Origin: Ferrimonas sediminum
GTDB lineage: Bacteria > Pseudomonadota > Gammaproteobacteria > Enterobacterales > Shewanellaceae
Length of the DNA stretch: 64,000 bases
NCBI RefSeq assembly: GCF_900100175.1
Contig: NZ_FNEM01000005.1
Span: forward strand, 143,679 to 207,678
Direction of reading: 5' to 3'
Each line of letters opens with the position of its first letter. The stretch's first letter is position 1. A program made the position numbers and the translations under genes. Below are positions 61,466-64,000 of this stretch, one piece after another. Below the pieces are notes generated by a model. The model made no database searches. It was not told where the DNA came from and worked only from the letters and a program-made list of their open reading frames with translations.

Positions 61466-61730
61466 TTTTCCCCTCCTTAATCCGCCATGCCGGCCTGACA
61501 AATGCCACTGTGGTTACTGCCGACAACAGGGCAAATACCAAAGCCACGTCAGCCAAGGCCGGGTTGCCTGTGGCATGAGCCAGAATCAACAAGATGGCCA
61601 CCGAAGAGGTACCTAACAACTGTACCGCCAACATACGATCTGCCGCTGTCGGCCCACTCACGACCCGCCACATGCCAGCAACAAGGTTCAGGAGCAACAC
61701 CAACGCCAGTGAGAAATAAAAAATCTGCAT
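61452..61730 (-). CDS. mrpF: Mrp-type antiporter subunit F
   Basis: A 92-residue, three-helix protein. GPTAADRMLAVQLLGTSSVAILLIL and ALADVALVFALLSAVTTVAFV are the MrpF/PhaF signature. It begins five bases after the universal stress gene stop and is followed by an overlapping mrpG. Confidence 0.94.
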   Translation of the reverse strand: MQIFYFSLALVLLLNLVAGMWRVVSGPTAADRMLAVQLLGTSSVAILLILAHATGNPALADVALVFALLSAVTTVAFVRPAWRIKEGKNDSH

Positions 61731-61735
61731 AAGAG

Positions 61736-62719
61736 TCAGTCATCTATTTTGACCGGCGTACTAAAGCCTGGTGGTTTGATCGCAAGCACGGAGCACTGAA
61801 TCTGACCCAGTACCGCCTCCGCCGTATTGCCCATAATAAAACCCGACACCCCCGTTCGGGCTACGGTTCCCATGACCACAAGATCGGCATCAATCTGCTG
61901 ACTCAGTGCCGGTATCTCCTGACAGGCCTCTCCCTTTATTAAGTGAACTTTAGGGCTAATGTACTGCAGCGCATCGGCACCTATACCGGCTTCCAGCTTA
62001 CGCATCAAACTCTCCAGATTGGCCGAACGTTGCCGCCTGACTTGCCGGACATAGGCGTCAACCTCGGTTTCCCTGGCCCTCATAAACGCCCCGTTTCGCA
62101 TCGCGCTTTCGGCCGGGGCCTCCCAGACATGGATGATGTGCAACTCGGCCGATTCAGCCAGCGCCAGGGAGCTGGCCATTTCCAGCAACTGACGATTTAA
62201 CGCCTCCCTGGACGCCATCTCGTGTAGAGGATGGCCATCATCAACATCGACTGCAGCCAAGATGACCCGGCAAGGCTTTGGCGCCTGCGGCTTGATGATC
62301 CAAAGCGGGCAAGGACACTTGCGCAGCAGGTGCATGTCGTCACTGCCAAATAAGCGCTCCAGCCAATCCTGCTGCTCTGGTACTTTGATCACCAGGTCAC
62401 GGTCATGACGCAGTACCTCGTGAATAACCTGCAAGAAGGGGATCCCAACCAGCACCTTGATATCCACCCCGGCTCGCTTGGCAACAGGCTGAATAAATGC
62501 TTCCAATTTCTGTCGGTGGATCTTCACTATCGCGTCCTGAAGGTCGACCAGGTCAGGCCCCCCGTCAGACACACCAATACCCACTGTGACGTGAGGCACC
62601 ACGCCGACGACTGTCAGCCTGCCCTGATTACTTTCAGCCAGCTCAACTGCCCGCTCCAGCACCGTCACCGAGGCGTGCTCCGGCTCCAGCACGCAAAGAA
62701 TGTTTTTAAACCTCTTCAC
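61736..62719 (-). CDS. Tandem-domain universal stress protein inside Mrp operon
   Basis: A 327-residue soluble protein with two universal stress (Usp) domains, like E. coli UspE. Domain 1 covers about residues 1-150 and ends CPCPLWIIKP. Domain 2 covers about 155-318; it has a complete ATP-binding loop VMGTVARTGVSGFIMGNTAEAVL and ends CSVLAIKPPG. Domain 1 lacks the G-x2-G-x9-G loop. It overlaps the end of mrpE by 14 bases and is five bases before mrpF, so it is an integral part of the operon. It may sense ATP or ion stress and regulate the antiporter; that is inference. Confidence 0.93.
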   Translation of the reverse strand: MKRFKNILCVLEPEHASVTVLERAVELAESNQGRLTVVGVVPHVTVGIGVSDGGPDLVDLQDAIVKIHRQKLEAFIQPVAKRAGVDIKVLVGIPFLQVIHEVLRHDRDLVIKVPEQQDWLERLFGSDDMHLLRKCPCPLWIIKPQAPKPCRVILAAVDVDDGHPLHEMASREALNRQLLEMASSLALAESAELHIIHVWEAPAESAMRNGAFMRARETEVDAYVRQVRRQRSANLESLMRKLEAGIGADALQYISPKVHLIKGEACQEIPALSQQIDADLVVMGTVARTGVSGFIMGNTAEAVLGQIQCSVLAIKPPGFSTPVKIDD

Positions 62720-63251
62720 GGCATTCCCCGGCTTCTCGTTCTATGGAAACATCGAACATTCGAGCCACCATCTGCTCCAATCTCATGAGTTCCGGCCGGG
62801 CCGCCTTTCGCATGTCGAGCACGTGAACCTTCAAACTGTTCGCACCCAGTTCAATGCCTAATGTACCCGGTAGCAAGCTGACCGTGTTAACTAGACATAC
62901 CCGGGATATCCCCTGGGGCAGCCGTAGTGGAAAGTCCACAACACCGGGAAAAATGGGCATACCCGGGTGAAAAGCGCGCCAGGCGACATCAACAGCTCCT
63001 CGCAGCGAGTGCCAGAAGAAAAAAAGGAGAAAACACATCAAACCGGTCACTGAAAAAGAAAAAGCCGGCACCAGTTTCACGCTAACCAGGGTGGCCATAC
63101 ACACCACAGGCAGTCCCACCCACCATGAGTGAACCGAACCGGAACTGAGCACCCACCACAGCAAGACAAACACCACCGCATTTCCCGCGATTCGCCGACC
63201 GTCAAAATCCGCCACCTTGCCAAGCCAGCTCCAGCCTGATCGTCGACTCAT
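62706..63251 (-). CDS. mrpE: Mrp-type antiporter subunit E
   Basis: A 181-residue protein, first gene of the ten-ORF operon. Four N-terminal hydrophobic helices are followed by the MnhE signature CLVNTVSLLPGTLGIEL and a soluble tail with HVLDM and an acidic C-terminus. The W-rich start and RAFHPGMPIFPGVVDFPL block fit the MrpE/PhaE family. The promoter must lie in the 470-base gap upstream, which has unusual hairpins. Confidence 0.92.
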   Translation of the reverse strand: MSRRSGWSWLGKVADFDGRRIAGNAVVFVLLWWVLSSGSVHSWWVGLPVVCMATLVSVKLVPAFSFSVTGLMCFLLFFFWHSLRGAVDVAWRAFHPGMPIFPGVVDFPLRLPQGISRVCLVNTVSLLPGTLGIELGANSLKVHVLDMRKAARPELMRLEQMVARMFDVSIEREAGECREEV

Positions 63252-63433
63252 CCCAAAGCCTCAAAATTTGTTGAGCCAGCGCAGGGATGCCCGTATACCG
63301 CGCGTCCGGCGCCTGCTTTTGCCACGCTGCAGGGTGCCCCGTAGCCAGCATGACCGAACCTTAGACGCGTCAAGCCCCTCCCCGCAGCTTACCGAACTCT
63401 CGATAAGCGCCGCGATGCAATCACTTACCCGTC

Positions 63434-63449
63434 TCTACTCAAGTGTAGA
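63434..63449. repeat. Operator-like dyad upstream of mrpE
   Basis: TCTAC and GTAGA separated by six bases, about 183 bases upstream of the mrpE start. Could be a regulator site; weak evidence. Confidence 0.3.
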
Positions 63450-63553
63450 TGATGATCCTCCGGGTCACGTTCTGGCAGTGAAAAACCTGGCCAGAGCGAA
63501 ACAGATTAAGGGCTTTCCTGCCTGTTCTGCTGGTCCCTTCTGCCAGCGCCGGC

Positions 63554-63578
63554 AAAAAAGGCGTTGCGCGGGAACGCC
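63554..63578 (-). terminator. Terminator-like hairpin upstream of Mrp operon
   Basis: On the minus strand GGCGTT-CCCGCGC-AACGCC is followed by six T residues. It lies about 300 bases before mrpE, in the direction of its transcription, with no gene upstream of it on this strand. It could attenuate the Mrp operon or end a short non-coding RNA. Confidence 0.6.
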
Positions 63579-63721
63579 CCCTTTGTTCACTGTGCTGCTG
63601 AGATTCACCCGCTTGCAGCGGTAAGCTAATGAGCCGGGGGAATCACAGAGGTAACGTCACCGACGTTCCCCCCCTTCCCTTCTATGTTATTGTGTCTTGG
63701 CGTCGAGATAGAGTTAAAAAA

Positions 63722-64000
63722 ATGAAGCAGTTTAACCAGTTAAAAAACAAACAACGGCAACTGAGAGCCGGCTTTTCCGAGAACCTGGGGCTGCGGGTAC
63801 ATCGTGCCCTGAGTTGGCTGCAGCGCTCGGAAGCCTGCGACGATGACCCCGACGGCGAATTCATCTTCCTGTGGATCGCCTTTAACGCCGCCTACGCCAA
63901 CGACATGGACGCCCAGTACCGAGGCAGCGAACTGGATGCCTCCAACCGATTTCTGACCCGTCTATGCCACCTGGATCCTGACCAGCGACTCAGTGCCCTG
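63722..64000 (+). CDS. HEPN-like hypothetical protein, 5' part only
   Basis: The frame opens at ATG 63722 and stays open to the window edge (93 codons). The start MKQFNQLKNKQRQLRAGF is basic; then come LRVHRALSWLQRSE and EFIFLWIAFNAAYANDM, a pattern seen in Apea-like HEPN-domain proteins, in which the N-terminal helices carry the nucleotide- or RNA-binding surface. The rest is outside the window, so no catalytic R-x4-6-H motif can be checked. A GAGATAGAG ribosome-binding site precedes the ATG. Homologues exist, I believe, in Vibrio and Shewanella as conserved hypothetical proteins. Confidence in a real gene is high, in the family moderate. Confidence 0.65.
   Translation, partial: MKQFNQLKNKQRQLRAGFSENLGLRVHRALSWLQRSEACDDDPDGEFIFLWIAFNAAYANDMDAQYRGSELDASNRFLTRLCHLDPDQRLSAL

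Larger units (their letters stand above)
63252..63721. other. Non-coding structured interval upstream of Mrp operon
   Basis: A 470-base gap between mrpE (minus) and the HEPN-like gene (plus). It holds a minus-strand terminator-like hairpin at 63554-63578, a CCGCT-TGC-AGCGG hairpin near 63610, a GGGGGAA/TTCCCCC pairing with an internal AACGTC-ACC-GACGTT hairpin near 63635-63673, and a TCTAC-N6-GTAGA dyad at 63434-63449. No coding frame is credible. Some of these could form a leader, attenuator or small RNA. Confidence 0.6.

Noticed and set aside
63590-63640. TPP-riboswitch-like plus-strand segment (CTGAGATTCACCC... TAATG)
   Set aside because: The conserved GGGGTGCC and CCTGATC elements are missing and the downstream gene is not thiamine related.

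Overview
The window looks like chromosomal DNA of a GC-rich marine gammaproteobacterium of the Alteromonadales (Shewanella/Ferrimonas-like). This is inferred from gene content: a TtpC-type TonB2 system, several large TonB-dependent receptors, DUF2897, DUF2057 and DUF3450 family proteins, DNA polymerase II next to DinG, and a GlyGly-CTERM protease. I see no tRNA, rRNA, insertion sequence, prophage or CRISPR array. Most genes are intact and closely packed.

Region by region. 1-8.7 kb: the 5' part of miaE (minus strand), then on the plus strand two tandem paralogous LysR regulators followed by a complete RND efflux operon (lipoprotein adaptor, permease, outer-membrane factor) and a small DUF2897 gene. 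8.6-16.7 kb (minus): a secreted metzincin protease with a GlyGly-CTERM tail, a second RND pump (permease and adaptor without an outer-membrane factor), and a chemoreceptor. 17-26 kb (minus): three TonB-dependent receptors, each with its own terminator. 26.4-33.3 kb (minus): a DUF885 lipoprotein peptidase and a six-gene TonB2 operon (DUF3450, ttpC, exbB, exbD, tonB, TPR) that probably energises the receptors. 34-39.4 kb (minus): a TIGR02466-type oxygenase, a fourth TonB-dependent receptor and a porin. 39.7-48.2 kb: polB (minus) and dinG (plus) diverge from a short gap holding one LexA-box-like site. dinG is followed by a TSUP transporter, priC, a DUF2057 gene, a histone-deacetylase-family gene, a ComFB-like gene and a DUF3108 gene. 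48.4-55.2 kb (minus): a giant secreted PQQ-sugar-dehydrogenase-like protein of about 2,000 residues with three LamG modules, and a small outer-membrane beta-barrel protein. 55.4-63.3 kb (minus): a ten-gene Mrp/Mbh-like cation/proton antiporter operon with an embedded universal stress protein. The window ends in the first 93 codons of a HEPN-like hypothetical gene.

Functional picture: outer-membrane nutrient uptake (four TonB-dependent receptors plus a dedicated TonB2 motor, porin and chemoreceptor), extracellular degradation (metalloprotease, DUF885 peptidase, sugar-dehydrogenase giant), export (two RND systems), SOS repair (polB/dinG) and ion homeostasis (Mrp-like complex).

The most interesting items are: the Mrp-like operon, which lacks a long MrpA, carries three NuoL/M/N-type subunits (one degenerate) and has a 60-codon ORF exactly bridging mrpC and mrpD; the shared LexA-like box; DinG lacking one expected Fe-S cysteine; an orphan intrinsic terminator that may end a small RNA; a structured non-coding segment upstream of the Mrp operon; and the modular giant protein.
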